NCBI GenBank assembly: GCA_022316685.1
Contig: JAKJHU010000336.1
Location: 62,001 to 126,000 of the forward strand
DNA: 64,000 bases
Reading direction: 5' to 3'
From: Progne subis subis
Lineage: Eukaryota; Chordata; Aves; Passeriformes; Hirundinidae
Position numbers and translations under genes: made by a program
The notes under the pieces: generated by a model
What the model was told of the DNA's origin: nothing
The model's input: only the letters and a program-made list of their open reading frames with translations
The model's database searches: none
Part shown: piece after piece, positions 23,299 through 34,498 of the stretch
How positions within the stretch are numbered: position 1 is the stretch's first letter
Layout of the letters: the number at the start of each line of letters is the position of its first letter

Positions 23299-24845
23299 TG
23301 GCAGAGGTTCTCTCGGCTTCTGTTTGAATCGCTGTTCTGAAGAGGTTGATCTTTTATATGAAACTGGAAAAAAATGATGCAGCGTGGGTGTGTCCTCCCA
23401 AACCGATGCTTCGGTCGATGCGACTGATGATCTCCGTGCTCGCTACCTCTCTGCCCTGCCCCTCGGTGACGTCGGCACACTGACAGCTGTTCTCTGCGGG
23501 CTCGGAGTTCTGAAGTATCTTTTAAGTTCTGGAAAAGCCTGTAAAATCTGAGATATTTTCGGATGTGCACCCTTTCGCAACACCTCGGCAGCTGTCTCTG
23601 AGTCACTGCACGCAGGCGGCTCAGGTTCATAGCTGCCCGTGGACGTGATCGGGCTCCGCAGCCCCTGCTGCCTGGGGGTGGTACTCTCGAGACTCTCCCC
23701 GCCTCGGCCACGCCCCGTCCCTGCCCGCTCTGTCTCCGCTGGCCCCGCCCCTGCCCATCTCGGCCCGGCGGTCTCTGGTGGGATACCCCGCCCTATCTCA
23801 CATTCAAGGTCCGCCCCGTCTCTTTCGTCATCGGAATCAGCCCCCCCCCGAAGAGGAACGCGCCTCGGGCTTTGCCCTGCCTCTGTCGCGCCTGCGCCTG
23901 GACCGGCCGCAAGGATTTCTGGGGTTTGTAGTATTCGGCCCGTTCTCGAGCCCTCCCCCGCCGCGGCCCCGTCCCCCATGGACTCTTCCTGGCGATCCGC
24001 GCCTCTGTCTCCCGACGCGCCTTGCAATCGCGTCCCGTCGCGTCCCGCCGCCTCGGCTCCCCGCGCGGCTTCGCCCCCCCGCGCAGTCTCGCTCCCCCGC
24101 GCAGTCTCGCCCCCCCTCCGCGGTTCTGATGGCGCTCGCTCCTGCTCTTTCGCCCCCCCGTCTTCTCCATACACACTTAGTTTTCCCACGGGAAGGGAAA
24201 GGAGCAATGGCGAAGGAGGGGTTTGTCGCTGCGGCGACTCTGGAGGGGTGAAGGGACTTCTAGGTGGAGTTCTTCCCCCCCCTCCGTGTGCGAATGTGGG
24301 GTTTGTTCTTGGATTGCTTCAAAGAAAAGCATGTCTAAATCTTCCTGCTCTGTTGGATGGATCAGAAGCTTCATTTCTCTTGGAATCAATCTTGGGGCTT
24401 TTGATGAGCTTTCTGTTGGACCTTGAGATAGTTTTGTTCTTTCCCCTCCCCCTTCTCTTTCCCCTGGGGGATGTGTCAATTCTGGAGTTAGCATGGCTAT
24501 CTCTTCTGGCTTAGTGCTAACTTCCCTTTGCTTGCTTGGCAGGTGTCTAACCTCGGACGCTTCCCTGCTATATTCTGTTACAACTTCTAACATAATTCTC
24601 CCAGCCGACAAAAGTTTTGCGGCAATTTTATCTTTTCTTGTGGCATTATCATAAAGTTTTCTGTTCACTTCTTGCCAAAAACTTGGCTCAAAAAGAAACT
24701 GGGTCTCACATTGTGAATAGTTACATTTGACCCATAACATTAGGGCTTGGAGCTCCTTATCTTTCAGCGCTATATTGTATTTTGATATTATTTCTTTTAA
24801 CTGTTCTAATATAATAATTCTCTCTTGTGATGTTGTCCCTCCCAT
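23299..24845 (-). pseudogene. ERV-5 gag, matrix and Pro/Arg-rich region
   Basis: The ATG at 24845 gives MGGTTSQERII, a Gly2 myristoylation start, followed by a helical matrix domain with Cys and Trp typical of beta/alpha matrix (LMLWVKCNYSQCE). From about 24500 the protein becomes Pro-, Ser-, Arg- and Gly-rich and continues in other frames (23443-24207). Capsid and nucleocapsid are absent; sequence passes to the RT-proximal acidic region near 23300. The 23640-24170 block is very GC-rich with near-perfect short repeats (CCCCCGCGCAGTCTCG), which may reflect repeat expansion. Confidence 0.75.
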
Positions 24846-25241
24846 GGGTGTGGTGTATTCTGAATCTCACTGGTCTTACCAATCCAAAGGTTTGCTGCAG
24901 CTCTGGTCCAATTTGTCTCAGAGATGTCCCGATGTCTGTCCAGCAGACCTCAGGATGACGGGTTCCCAGGCCCTGGAAAGCCGTCGTCTGGGACAAAGTG
25001 GAACGAGGTGTTCTTCTTTTGGCCAAACAGGAGTTTTTCTTCTCCGGAGATCTCGGCCTGGCAGTTTGATGTTCTGGGAGCTTTTGATCTTTCTGCAGAG
25101 GTTTTGTGACCTTTTTTCGGTGCTCCTTTTCAGGAGTGCGAGTCAGGGATGCTAGATGTTGTCCGGCCAGGGACGCTAGATGTTTCTGCCCACTCACTCA
25201 GAGAAGCCAGGTGTTTCTTTCGCACAGCCAGGGACACCAGA
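24846..25241 (-). other. ERV-5 leader and primer-binding region
   Basis: The 5' untranslated leader between the LTR and gag. A possible splice donor (TTGGTAAGACC on the minus strand, near 24880) precedes the gag ATG. The stretch next to the LTR reads TGGTGTCCCTGGCTG on the minus strand and could be the primer binding site; I cannot name the tRNA. A CATCTAGC(G/A)TCCCTG motif is repeated twice at 25140-25180. Confidence 0.5.
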
Positions 25242-25887
25242 TGTCGGGGGGCTTCCCCAACATTCAGGTGGTTTTTGGGTCTTTTTCCCCCCTGCACAGC
25301 TCCGAGCCAAGCCGAAGGAAGAGACGGAGTCTTCAGGTGTAGATTTTTCAAGGTTGCATTTTTCATTTATTGTTTCTTATCTTACAAATTTCTCACAGTC
25401 CAACATGATGTTTGCAGCTGCATGGACTTCTCACGTCTCCCCCCGAGCTGGGCAGTCCTTAATCTTTTATACTAATTACTATGTGTTCGTTATTTACTAT
25501 TTCTTACCAATGTCTACCACTATTACTAAAAAGGTCATCTATACACTGACCCAATCCTCACTAACTACTTTGTGCCAACGTCATAGCAGAAATGGAGTGA
25601 GGGAAGGAGAAGGAAGAAGAAGGAGACAACGCCCCAGATTCTCCATCTTGTCCCCATTCACTCCAATGCTATGAACCTAAAATTACTATTTTTTTCACTC
25701 TGTGATAAACTAAACTACTATTTTTCACACTCCCGTGGCCTGCAAACCCTCTCTCAGTTTAGGAAGTTTTTCCCATGGACTGAGATCAAAGCCAGTGTCT
25801 CTCTGAGCTCTGGGCTGGGGTCTCAGAGCCCCCTGCCCAGGTCTCTGACCCTCCAGCGCAACCAAAGGAATGCCCTGGGCTCCAACA
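25242..25887 (-). mobile_element. ERV-5 5' LTR
   Basis: A 646-base copy of 19889-20530 in minus orientation. Its right edge TCCAACA meets TTTATC (25888-25893), the target duplication, and then the rest of the ERV-4 LTR. Near identity with the 3' LTR indicates recent insertion. Confidence 0.95.
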
Positions 25888-25893
25888 TTTATC
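25888..25893. repeat. Right target-site duplication of ERV-5 (TTTATC)
   Basis: Second copy of TTTATC, the partner of 19883-19888. Confidence 0.95.
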
Positions 25894-26067
25894 TGCCGCC
25901 GTGGTCGTGTCTTCATCAAAGCCCTGTCGCTGGTGTGGGGAATCAAGACCCCACAGGGAGGAGGTGGCTTGCCCAGCCTGCCACCCCAACCTCGCCACGC
26001 GTTAGCCGTAGTGCGGGCTGAGCTAGCCTGTGGGCTGCGCCAACCGAGCGCAAAGGGCACTGTGACA
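25894..26067 (+). mobile_element. ERV-4 5' LTR, second part
   Basis: The last 174 bases of the ERV-4 5' LTR, matching 34319-34492 with about four differences and ending CACTGTGACA. Confidence 0.95.
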
Positions 26068-26075
26068 GCATGGTT

Positions 26076-26093
26076 TGGCGCCCAACGTGGGGC
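26076..26093 (+). promoter_or_regulatory. ERV-4 primer binding site, tRNA-Lys type
   Basis: TGGCGCCCAACGTGGGGC matches the 3' end of the tRNA-Lys(1,2) used by several class II retroviruses. It starts eight bases after the LTR. Confidence 0.85.
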
Positions 26094-26678
26094 CCCCCCG
26101 GCGATGAGGCGGACCCTGTGGCATGGACTGGGGCTTCAGAAGAGCCTGAAGAAGTCCTTGGGCATCACGCTACCCCCAGTGGAAGCGGCTCCTGTGAGAG
26201 CTCGCTCCCGGGGGAGAAGAGGACAGCTCTGGAGCGCCCTCGGCATCCTCTTCAGGCAGTGGACAGGCAACCCCGAGCTTGCAAGATCCCAGGAGGGGGG
26301 TAAGTAGCCTCAGAAGGAGGTACTTACTTTTGGTGCGTTCTCCCTGGGTGGGGGAGACCTGGTCGGGAAAGGATCCTCTCAGAGGATTCTGACTGCGCAG
26401 CCCAGGGGATGGAGGTTTGCCCCATTCCCCTGTTCGGGACCCTCCTGTTGATCATCTTTCGTTGTTTTTCATTATTTACCCTTTTCGTTCCGGTGGACCA
26501 GGTTCGTGTGGTGGTTCTTTTGTCAGGAATTTTTAGAACCATCAATTTTCTTTGTTGCAGCTCCCCGAGTAAGTGGGAGGAGGTCCCCTGCTCGGTTTTA
26601 GGAGGATAATCTGCGGTTAGTTTTAGTTGCATTTTGATTTTGCTCGAGTGTTAACTGGGGGCAACATTTTAGAGAGAG

Positions 26679-28597
26679 ATGGGCATGAAGCTCTCTGTTG
26701 CCCAAAATGGTGTGTATTATAGTTTTGTTTCTATTGTTCATAACGCCCAGTTAAAGATTTCCAAGGGTGAGTTGAAGCGGTTTGTCCGCTGGCTGTTCTT
26801 GCATTTCCCCCAGATGTCCCCTGACCAAATCTACACAGCCCGATTTTGGGGCTCAGTAGAAAGAAAAATGTTCCAATTGGCTGGGTCAGGGGAAAAGAAG
26901 CTCAAAAATTTTTTAATTTGGCCGTGCAGCTTAGTTCTGCAATCAGACGTCAGAAGGGAATGCAAAAAGGGCCGAGTTGTGGGCAGCCATCTCCCTGTTC
27001 CCCTATGCCTTCTCCCAAATCCCCTCGTCCCCAGAAGGGCATTTTGAAGGGAGCAGCAGGGACTCTGCCTGCTGGCTCAAGCTCCCCAAAAATGCCCGGA
27101 TCCCCCCGCCTGGGTAGTCTTGGCTGGACTGCCCAGGGTCCCTCAGGCAGCCCCGGCCAGGCAGCTCGAGAGTTCTCCCTGTCCCCTTCTTCCCCAGTTG
27201 TTAAACCTAAAGTTCGGTTCAGTTTGGAGGGGGAGATCCAATCCCAAGATGGCTTCCCTTTCCCTGTCTCACAAAATGGCGGAGACCGCATGTCTCGGTC
27301 CTCCCCATCCCCCATCCCTTCTTCCTCCCTCAACCCTTTCCTTCCCACCAACCCTTCGTCCAACTCCTTCCTATCCATGACTCCTCCCCTTCCCCATAAG
27401 TCACCTCCCTTCTCTCCACCTTCCCCAAAGGCTCCTCCCAGAACTCCTCCCTGCTACCCTGCCTCTGGGAACGCCCCCATGAGATCATTGTCAGCCCAGA
27501 CCACACCCCCTCCCAGAAGGCGTGCCTCCTGGACTTCCGGTTCCCACACCCCCTCTTCTGGTTCCCAGGATGAGGGGTCAGAGGAGGTGGAGCTGGGACC
27601 TGAATCCGTGGAGATGCCTCAACCCTCCCCTGTCCCATCCCTTGCCCCAGTGGTCTATAAAAATGCCCGTGGAGGGCGCAATGTGCGCGCGGCCTATCAC
27701 CCCTTCCCGCAATCCACCATTAGGGACCTGTGCAAGGCCCACCGAGATTATGGGTGGGAGAGTCGCTACTTTAGGGGCCTTCTCCGCTCTGATCTTGGTG
27801 GGGCTGCAGTTGTACTGGCAGACCTCAAGCAGCTGTTCTCCTGCCTCATGAATTCCACAGAGTTCAAGCTCTGGGAGGCAGCATGGAGGCAGCTGCTGAG
27901 GGATGCCTTGCCAGGTCTCCTCACCGACCCGGAAACTGCGGTCAATGAGGACGGGAATGCCCTCACCCTAGACCATCTTCTGGGTGAGGGACACTGGGGG
28001 TCTCCGACAGACCAAGCGATGACCATTCCACCCAAAGCCCTCCACATCGTAAGGGATCATGCTTTAACAGCATTTTTTGGAATGGTTCCGGACAGCCCAG
28101 TTATACCATATTCTAAGATTATACAGGGACCCAGGGAGTCTTTTGCTGCGTTTGTGGAACGGCTCACCCGAGCCATCAAGATTCAGGTGCCGAATGCGTC
28201 GGTAAGGGAAGGGATTCTAAGGGAAATGGCGTTCGCCAATTCTAATGCAGTGTCAAGGAATGCAATCCTAAGTCTTCCCTTAGACCCTCCCCCGACCATT
28301 CAGGAAATGCTGCGGGTGTGCCAGATCATAAAGGTTCCCTTTATGCAAGCTGGAGATGCTGACCATCGCATGAAGACTCCAAGGGTCTCTGCCGTCAATA
28401 CCACCTGGCCATCCTCAGGACCGGTTCCACAGAGAAGACCTTACGTCCCGAATAGACAACGTTGTTACTTTTGTGGGGATGTGGGACATTGGGCATCTCA
28501 GTGCCACCTCAAACAAGAATTTGATGCCTTCAAAAACAAAAAAGGGGCAGGAGGGAGAGATGGGCTGTTGGGCCAGAAGCCCAAACAAAAAAACTAG
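26679..28597 (+). pseudogene. ERV-4 gag, one frameshift
   Basis: Gag builds the particle. The ATG at 26679 gives MGMKLSVAQNG with a Gly2 myristoylation site, then a matrix domain. Near 26910, in an A/T homopolymer, the frame changes and continues as an open 583-codon frame (26846-28597). A long Pro/Ser-rich linker comes first (26950-27640). A complete capsid follows, with the major-homology-like IIQGPRESFAAFVERLTRAI at about 28116-28175. Nucleocapsid has one clear zinc knuckle, CYFCGDVGHWASQC, near 28465-28506. A basic tail ends at TAG 28595-28597, at the frameshift signal. Apart from the single shift it is well kept. Confidence 0.85.
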
Positions 28598-28645
28598 AAG
28601 GGGAGCGCAGGTCCACCCGGTGCAATGAAAGAAATAGGGTGGACC
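28588..28645 (+). promoter_or_regulatory. ERV-4 gag-pro ribosomal frameshift signal
   Basis: The heptamer A AAA AAC (28588-28594) is in the gag phase and is followed at once by the gag stop TAG. A perfect 9-bp inverted repeat follows: GGTCCACCC at 28610-28618 and GGGTGGACC at 28637-28645, about 15 bases after the heptamer. The protease/polymerase frame is -1 relative to gag, as this signal requires. Confidence 0.75.
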
Positions 28646-30240
28646 GGGCAGGAGGGGGAGAGAAAAGGGGGAGGAGCGCCTGTGATACTCTGCCAGCTTC
28701 ATGAGACAACGAGAATGAGTTACCGGACACACCAAAACTTACTGACCATGACATTTCTATGCCTATTTTAACTACAGATTCTAGCTATCAACCCTATAGG
28801 CTGCGGCTCTCCGAGGGCTTGCACCTAAAGAATGCCGACTGGACCATAGCATCGGTAAACACTGAGGAGCAAGGTGCCTGGCCAATTCTCGAGGGTGAGT
28901 TCATCGTTATCGGGGACTGCAAGCACACACCGCAGGAGATCGAGATCCTCCCAGGCACGCTAGTTAACAACCCTGGGAGACTCATTCTCTGGCTGCATTG
29001 CACCCACCCACCGACCTACTTACTGAAAGGCCAGATCATCACCCAGATAATCCCCACCCGAGGGCCCAGCAACACATCAGAAGCCCCGGTGGCCTGCCCA
29101 GTGCAGGCCATCACTGAAGAAAGGCCCCGGGTGGTCTGTGAGTTTAGTGTGGGTGGGGAGGCCCTGCAAATCACGGGCCTGTTAGATACGGGGGCATATG
29201 TGACGATTGTTACTGCCAAGGAGTGGCCATCACACTGGGCTTTGCAGGATGTGGCTGGACACGTTCAAGGTGTAGGAGGCCTTCAATTGGCGAGACAATC
29301 AAAAAGCGTGGTTGAAATTAAGGGGCCGAAAGGGCAATTGGCAAATATTCGCCTTTTCGTTTTGAATTATAAGGAGCCCTTTCTTGGTAGAGACCTCATG
29401 GCCCAGTGGGGGGTCAAGATTTACATACCTGACCCCTCACAGGATTTTTCTGCAGTGGCCGCTGAGGAGAGCCCTACCCAGAAACTCAATTGGAAAACAG
29501 ATTCTCCAGTTTGGGTAGAGCGGTGGCCGCTTTCCAGACAAAAATTGAAGGCACTCGAGGAGCTCATAGAGGAACAATTGGCCAAGGGACACATAGTGGA
29601 AACCAACAGCCCTTGGAATTCCTCGGTTTTCGTGATCCAGAAGCCGGAGAAGGACAAGTGGCGGCTCCTTCACGACCTCCGCCAAATTAATAATGTTATA
29701 GAGGACATGGGATCTCTACAACCAGGGATGCCCTCCCCAACCATGCTACCAGAAAATTGGAAATTGGTGATAATAGATATAAAAGACTGTTTCTTCCAAA
29801 TTCCTCTGCACCCTGACGATGCCCCACGTTTTGCGTTCTCGGTTCCTACCATGAACCAAGAAGCCCCAAGGAGACGCTACCATTGGCAGGTGCTCCCACA
29901 AGGGATGAAGAACAGCCCTGTCATCTGTCAATGGTACGTGGCTTCCTTGCTGTCTCCTGTCCGCGCAGCCGCGGACAAGGCCATCATCCATCATTACATG
30001 GATGATGTCCTTGTGTGTGCCCCAAACAATGGTGTTCTGTCCCACGCGCTTGACCTCACAATCAATGCATTGATTGCTGCAGGTTTTGAGCTGCAAGAAG
30101 AAAAGGTTCAGCGGATGCCACCTTGGAGATACCTCGGGCTGGAGATCAGCAAGCGGACCATTGTTCCGCAAAAATTGGAAATCAAAACAAAGGTTAGCAC
30201 CCTCGCGGATATCCATCAGCTGTGTGGCGCGTTAAATTAG
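28594..30240 (+). pseudogene. ERV-4 dUTPase, protease and reverse transcriptase
   Basis: In the -1 frame after gag, a TGA at 28702-28704 blocks entry. The long frame 28759-30240 then reads in order: a dUTPase-like domain (YRLRLSEGLHLKNADW to LLKGQIITQIIPT, about 28790-29070), an aspartic protease with the active-site LLDTGAYVTIV near 29180 and the flap/GRDL end near 29390, and reverse transcriptase. RT has LVIIDIKDCFF near 29764 and the YMDD box at about 29995. A TAG at 30238-30240 replaces the Trp of the thumb motif GALNW. dUTPase fused before protease is a beta-like arrangement. Confidence 0.9.
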
Positions 30241-32184
30241 GTAAGGCCCTGGCTAGGTCTCACTACTGAAGACCTGGCCCTCCTTTTCGATTTATTGAAA
30301 GGGGGAGAGGAGCTCAGTTCTCCTAGGGTCCTTACCCCAGAGGCAAAGAAAGCCTTAGAGAAGGTCCAAGATTGTATGTCCACCAGACAGGCACACCGAT
30401 ATGACCCCAGCCAGCCTTTCAAATTTATCATAATGGGAAGACTGCCACACCTTCATGGGGTGATTTTTCAATGGAGGGACATCGCCAAGAAGGACCGAGG
30501 CAGGGAGGATCCACTTTTAATCATAGAGTGGGTTTTCCTTAGCCACCAAAGGTCCAAGAGGATGACCCGGCCACCGGAGTTGGTTGCTGAGCTGATCTGG
30601 AAAGCAAGAACCCGGATCAGGAATTTGGCCGGGTGTGATTTTGTGTGCATTCATATTCCAATTGGTTTGAGATTGGGACAAATTACGAAAGCAATGTTAG
30701 AACATTTGCTTCAGGAAAACGAAGCTCTGCAGTTTGCCTTGGATTCCTTTACAGGACAAATTTCAATTCATCGGCCTGCCCACAAAATTTTCAATCAAGA
30801 TGCCAAATTTGTGTTATCCCTGAAAAGAATTCAGAGCAGGAAACCCCTTAAAGCCCTGACTGTGTTTACTGACGCGTCCCGAAGATCCCACAAGTCAGTC
30901 TTGACTTGGAAAGACCCTCAAACTCAGCAGTGGGAGGCAGATGTTGTTGAGGTGGAAGGATCCCCTCAAGTTGCTGAGTTAGCTGCAGTCGTCCAGGCAT
31001 TTGAGAGGTTTCCTGAACCATTTAATTTGGTAACTGACTCCGCTTATGTAGCGGGGGTGGTATCCAGGGCAGAACAAGCCATTCTGCAAGAAGTATCTAA
31101 CATTGCATTGTTTGATTTGCTCTCGAAATTAGTAAAGCTTGTCTCCCACCGAGAGCAACCATTTTATGTGATGCACACGACGTCGCACACCGATTTGCCA
31201 GGGTTCATTGCAGAGGGTAACAGGAGAGCTGATGCTCTCGCTGCACCTGCTGCAATGGCCCCGCTGCCTAACTTTTTTGAACAGGCAAAGCTCAGCCACC
31301 AACTCTTCCATCAGAACGCACCTGGCCTTGTTCGCCAATTCCACCTTACTCGGGAACAGGCCAAGGCGATTGTGGCTGCATGTCCATCTTGCACCCAGCA
31401 CGCTTTGCCAACCTTGAGTGCTGGGGTTAACCCCAGGGGATTAAAAAGCTGCGAGGTGTGGCAGACTGATGTAACACACTTCCCAGAATTCGGCAGATCT
31501 AAATTCGTTCATGTTTCGGTGGACACTTTCTCTGGAGCAGTCTTCACCTCTGCCCACACAGGGGAGAAGTCTATGGATGCAATGAAACACCTCGTCCAGG
31601 CCTTCTCCTTCATGGGGATCCTGAGGGAGCTAAAAACTGACAACGGCCCGGCGTATCACTCCAAGGAGTTCGCCAGCTTCCTGCAGCAATAGGGAGTGGA
31701 GCACAAGAATGGCATCCTCCACTCCCCCACGGGTCAAGCCGTGGTGGAGAGGACCCACAGACCCATCAAAAGGGTCCTCCATCAACAACAACAAGTATTA
31801 AAGACAGAACCACCCTCAATCCGGGTGGCCAGGGCATTGTTCACTATCAATTTTTTAAACTGCTTCTTTGAGGGTTTGAACCCCCCAGTCGTGTGACACT
31901 TTTGTGCAAACCCCCAGTTTGACATCAAGGAGAGATCGCCCGTCATGGTTAGAAACCCCGAGACCGGAAAGGCGGAAGGGCCTCACGATCTGGTCACGTG
32001 GCGCTGTGGGTACGCTTGCATGTCCACCCCCACGGGACCAAAGTGGTTACCATCCAAATGGGTGAGGCCCTACGTCCCAAGAGTCTCGGGGTCACACGGC
32101 AAGAAAGCAACACTAGTCACACAGGCAGCATGGAGGCGAAGAAGGAAGGAGGATGACATCTGGGAAGAGCTCCCCTTTTTCTAA
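30241..32184 (+). pseudogene. ERV-4 RT connection, RNase H and integrase
   Basis: This continues pol in the same frame past the TAG at 30238. RNase H is visible with TVFTDASRRSHKS near 30862, NLVTDSAYVAGVV near 31024 and a HTDLPGFIAEGNRRAD end. Integrase has the HHCC zinc site (HQLFHQNAP, HLTREQAK, CPSC) and the catalytic residues in WQTDVTH, KTDNGPAY and the QAVVERTHR region. The C-terminal domain (MVRNPETGKAEGP, KWVRPYVPRVSG) ends in a basic tail at 32184. Further stops are TAG at 31690-31692, in place of a Trp, and TGA at 31894-31896. All active-site residues are still readable. Confidence 0.88.
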
Positions 32185-32224
32185 CCCCTCAGAGTCCCAT
32201 CTAATGTATATATCTTTAGTTTCT

Positions 32225-32238
32225 TTCAGCTGTACAAT
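32225..32238 (+). promoter_or_regulatory. ERV-4 env splice acceptor candidate
   Basis: A pyrimidine-rich tract ending TTTCTTTCAG lies just upstream of the env ATG at about 32239, as expected for the subgenomic env RNA. Confidence 0.5.
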
Positions 32239-33653
32239 GAACTCTGCCAAAGTCCGATCCCCAGCTCCAAGGAACTTCCACCATCTCCTCGGAGCCTGCC
32301 TGCTACTCAGTCTTTGCTTCCCGACCACTGGATGGATCGTCCCGCAGCCCAAGGCCAACGTATGGGCAACGCTTGCGAGAGCGAAGGGACAGGACCATAT
32401 ATGTCTTTTGGCCATGTCGGCAGACAGCCCCCTTGTGTCCTGCCTTCTGGGGATGCCTTTCAGACGCAGGGAGTTTCCTTCCAAGCTTCTAGACAGCGCA
32501 TACCAAATCAACAAAGAAGGTGCTTCCTCGGGTCAGTCCGCGTACTGGCACTCCCCTCCCGAATCTTTTGTTGAAGTTAAAATGAATCTCCCTATAAAAA
32601 ACCCCTTTGTGTTATGGAGGAAATATGCATCTACCCTTTCCCCTTTATGTTCACCCCCCACTGAACTTGAACTTTTAGGTTCCTCCAATGCCTCTTATTG
32701 TGTTCATTTTATGTTTACCCCCCCTAGAGGCCAGGAAAGGTTTTTTCAGTCTGTACACCAGACCAAAGGTGTGTATACGGCCGGAACGTGGTGCGACCGT
32801 TATCGCCCACGTGAAGATGGCAACCACCTTTGATGATAGCCCCCTGGCCCTTCCTAAGGGAGTGTTTTTTGTTTGTGGGGATCAGGCATGGGCAGGCATC
32901 CCCTCTCGTCTAATAGGAGGTCCGTGCACTTCCGGCCGGTTGGGCCTCTTCTCACCCAACAAAACGACCTTAATGGATTGGCAAAGGAAAAATTCAACCC
33001 AATTGGCTATTAAGAAGAGAGATTTATCTGCGCTTGACCCTGACTGTGATTCCGAAATCATTCATTGGTCCAAATCTAAAGGAGTAGCAATCACAGTATT
33101 TTTGCCATGGGTATCGATCGTGAAAGCCCTAGGAGAATTGGCACACCTAGAGTGCTGGGTGGTGAAACAGGCGAATTTAACATCCAGCGCTTTGGCCAAC
33201 CTCCTCTCAGATGAGGAAATAACAAGGCAGGCCACGCTGCAGAATCATGCAGCGATTGACTATCTACTCCTCCTCCACAGTCACCGGTGCGAGGAGTTCG
33301 AGGGGCTCTGCTGCTTTAACTTATCATGTAAGGCCGAAAACATATATGACGCCATCCAGAAGATGCGCGACATGGTCGGAAGCATCAAAAAGGAGACCAA
33401 CGACTGGCTGGGTGGGCTTTTTTCTAATTGGGGAATCTCAGACTGGGCGGATTCGATTTTAAAGACTATTTTGTTAATTCTGTTCATTTTAATGTTAGTT
33501 ATAATAACTTTTGATATTATCAAAAAAATGTTGTTTAAGTTAATTTTGAGCGCCACTCACTCCCCCTCTATCAACCGGATCAACCATCCACGCCCGAGAT
33601 GGAGGAGGACATGGAATTGGTGGAGATCTCGGATGAAGAGGCAAGAGACCTGA
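32239..33653 (+). pseudogene. ERV-4 env, one frameshift
   Basis: The ATG near 32239 opens a signal-peptide-containing surface subunit (NFHHLLGACLLLSLCF) with NVWATLARAKGQDH. At about 32815 the frame changes and env continues in 32688-33653 with ALPKGVFFVCGDQAWAG. The transmembrane subunit carries LQNHAAIDYLLLL, the CX6CC loop CEEFEGLCC near 33290-33316, a long membrane anchor (about 33455-33530) and a cytoplasmic tail. CX6CC is the alpha/gamma type of Env, here behind a class II gag-pol. Apart from the frameshift it is fairly complete. Entry function cannot be inferred. Confidence 0.85.
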
Positions 33654-33757
33654 GCGAGGAAGAACATCAGCTGGGGTGGCCTACCCAACATGAGTGGTTT
33701 GCTGAACTATACCCCAACTTCGAGTATCTTCCTCCCCCATTCCAGTTCTCCTCTTAA
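33599..33757 (+). CDS. Small acidic ORF overlapping the ERV-4 env tail
   Basis: ATG at 33599 to TAA at 33755-33757 encodes 52 residues in another frame than env and overlaps its last 55 bases. It begins MEEDMELVEISDEEARD, strongly acidic, and ends with aromatic and Pro residues (FEYLPPPFQFSS). It may be the true Env cytoplasmic tail, separated by a late frame change, since the frame is open upstream of the ATG too, with PLYQPDQPSTPE. It could also be a tiny accessory ORF. I do not recognise a family. Confidence 0.4.
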   Translation: MEEDMELVEISDEEARDLSEEEHQLGWPTQHEWFAELYPNFEYLPPPFQFSS

Positions 33758-33762
33758 AAAAC

Positions 33763-33776
33763 AAAAAAGGGGGAGA
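33763..33776 (+). promoter_or_regulatory. ERV-4 polypurine tract
   Basis: AAAAAAGGGGGAGA directly before the 3' LTR, the expected plus-strand primer. Confidence 0.9.
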
Positions 33777-34492
33777 TGTGGTGGTGCAAAAAGTTGATTT
33801 GTTATGTTTTACTTGTTATATAAAGTTTTTCTGTAAATTTTATATGAGATTTCATAATGGTATGTTCCATTGTACCTCCCTGTCCTTTGTAATAGTTCCT
33901 CCCCCGATGAGTTGTTATATAAGAGTTCATTTCTTGTCAATCATCCCTCTCCCTCACCTGTCCCTGTCAATCCTCTCCCTCTCCTCTTGGATGCCCTGTC
34001 TGTCACTTCGAGACCCTTCCCTGGTTTCTGGAAAGATCCAGGGAGGGTGTCGAGTGATTGGTGGGTGCCTGGGAAATGCCCCACCTCCTTCTTGCAATTG
34101 GATCCCTGTTCAAAGGTCGACACCCTCTGTTACACCCCCTTATTCCCTCATTGGCTGACCCGTTGTCGCCACCCCCAGTTCCACCCCCGTTTAAAAGTTG
34201 TTGCACATCCCTGCTCGGGTCTCTCTCTGGGCAGTGGCTGACTGAGGCGGAGCTCCTTGTCAGACTCCCCTCCAATAAACCATCCTGTTACCCTGTCAGA
34301 GAGTGCCAACTCTTTATCTGCCGCCGTGGTCGTGTCTTCATCAAAGCCCTGTTGCTGGTGTGGGGAATCAAGACCCCACAGGGAGGAGGTGGCTTGCCCA
34401 GCCTGCCACCCCAACCTCGCCACGCGTTAGCCGCAGTGCGGGCTGAGCTAGCCTGTGGGCTGCGCCAACCGAGCGCAAAGGGCACTGCAACA
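33777..34492 (+). mobile_element. ERV-4 3' LTR
   Basis: 716 bases from TGTGGTGGTGC to CACTGCAACA. TATATAAG is at 33916-33923 and AATAAA at 34274-34279. Compared by hand with the two halves of the 5' LTR it has about 33 substitutions (about 4.6%) and no net length change. Confidence 0.95.
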
Positions 34493-34498
34493 ACTAAT
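34493..34498. repeat. Right target-site duplication of ERV-4 (ACTAAT)
   Basis: ACTAAT directly after the 3' LTR, the partner of 19341-19346. Confidence 0.95.

Noticed and set aside
26324..26632. A minus-strand gene in the ERV-4 leader
   Set aside because: It is antisense to the untranslated leader between primer site and gag and shows no domain.
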